NCBI GenBank assembly: GCA_905221295.1
Contig: CAJNCP010000011.1
Coordinates: 1-47,722, forward strand
Reading direction: 5' to 3'
Length of the DNA stretch: 47,722 nucleotides
From: a bacterium
GTDB lineage: Bacteria; Bacillota; Bacilli; Lactobacillales; Streptococcaceae
The position numbers and the translations under genes were made by a program. The notes under the pieces were generated by a model that saw only the letters and a program-made list of their open reading frames with translations, did no database searches and was not told the origin of the DNA. Of this stretch, positions 47,647 through 47,722 are shown piece by piece (position 1 is the stretch's first letter; the number at the start of each line of letters is the position of its first letter).

Positions 47647-47718
47647 GGTCCGTTGGTCAAGGGGTTAAGACACCGCCTTTTCACGGCGGTAACACGGGTT
47701 CGAATCCCGTACGGACTA
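47647..47718 (+). tRNA. tRNA-Glu (TTC), second copy
   Basis: 72-nt cloverleaf with anticodon TTC, identical to 27350-27421 on the other strand. In pneumococcus a tRNA-Glu after comX precedes a 16S rRNA gene, so an rRNA operon may start just past the right edge; that part is not in the window. Confidence 0.97.
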
Positions 47719-47722
47719 TAGT

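Overview
The window covers about 48 kb around the chromosomal replication origin of a mitis-group Streptococcus (S. mitis, S. oralis or S. pneumoniae relatives). Three things point there. The gene order tsf-rpsB-pcsB-mreDC ... comCDE-tRNA-rlmH-htrA-parB-dnaA-dnaN ... mfd-tilS-hpt-ftsH-comX is, from memory, the pneumococcal one. The proteins match pneumococcal homologues closely over full length. The competence locus has the pneumococcal layout. Small differences (a 15-residue longer PcsB linker, an unfamiliar competence peptide, a MucBP adhesin next to tsf) suggest S. mitis or S. oralis rather than S. pneumoniae itself.

Region by region. 1-2528 (minus) is the N-terminal 842 codons of a MucBP-repeat surface adhesin that runs off the left edge. 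2529-3780 has no conventional gene, but holds a small orphan transcription unit on the minus strand (promoter, ribosome-binding site, short reading frames, terminator) and several inverted repeats. 3781-5679 encodes translation factor EF-Ts and ribosomal protein S2. 5902-8531 encodes the division hydrolase PcsB and cell-shape proteins MreD and MreC. 8592-14971 is a long minus-strand run: ECF vitamin transporter core (ecfA1, ecfA2, ecfT), pgsA, rodZ and the M16-like pair yfmH/yfmF. 15132-16594 (plus) holds yaaA-recF. 16656-19321 (minus) holds guaB and trpS. 19517-23744 (plus) holds an ABC-F ATPase and a YfhO membrane protein. A MITE-like inverted repeat separates YfhO from the convergent yhgE, which is divergent from its probable TetR-type regulator.

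27271-29913 (minus) carries tRNA-Asn, tRNA-Glu, comE, comD, comC and tRNA-Arg. 29957-34368 is the origin core: rlmH, htrA, parB, dnaA, DnaA boxes on both sides of dnaA and a DnaA-trio-like unwinding element before dnaN. From dnaN to the right edge everything is on the plus strand: dnaN, a DUF951 protein, ychF, pth, mfd, rqcP, divIC, a tiny protein, a serine hydrolase, tilS, hpt, ftsH, comX and a second, identical tRNA-Glu that probably opens an rRNA operon beyond the edge.

How it works together. Replication starts at the dnaA region. Most genes point away from it, with head-on exceptions on the left arm. Two perfect and one near-perfect parS palindromes inside coding genes form the ParB loading zone. 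The two switches of competence, comCDE and comX, lie on opposite sides of the origin, and both carry ComE-type direct repeats with nearly the same spacing to their -10 elements. Cell-envelope control is visible as a WalR-type site before pcsB and a CiaR-type site before htrA.
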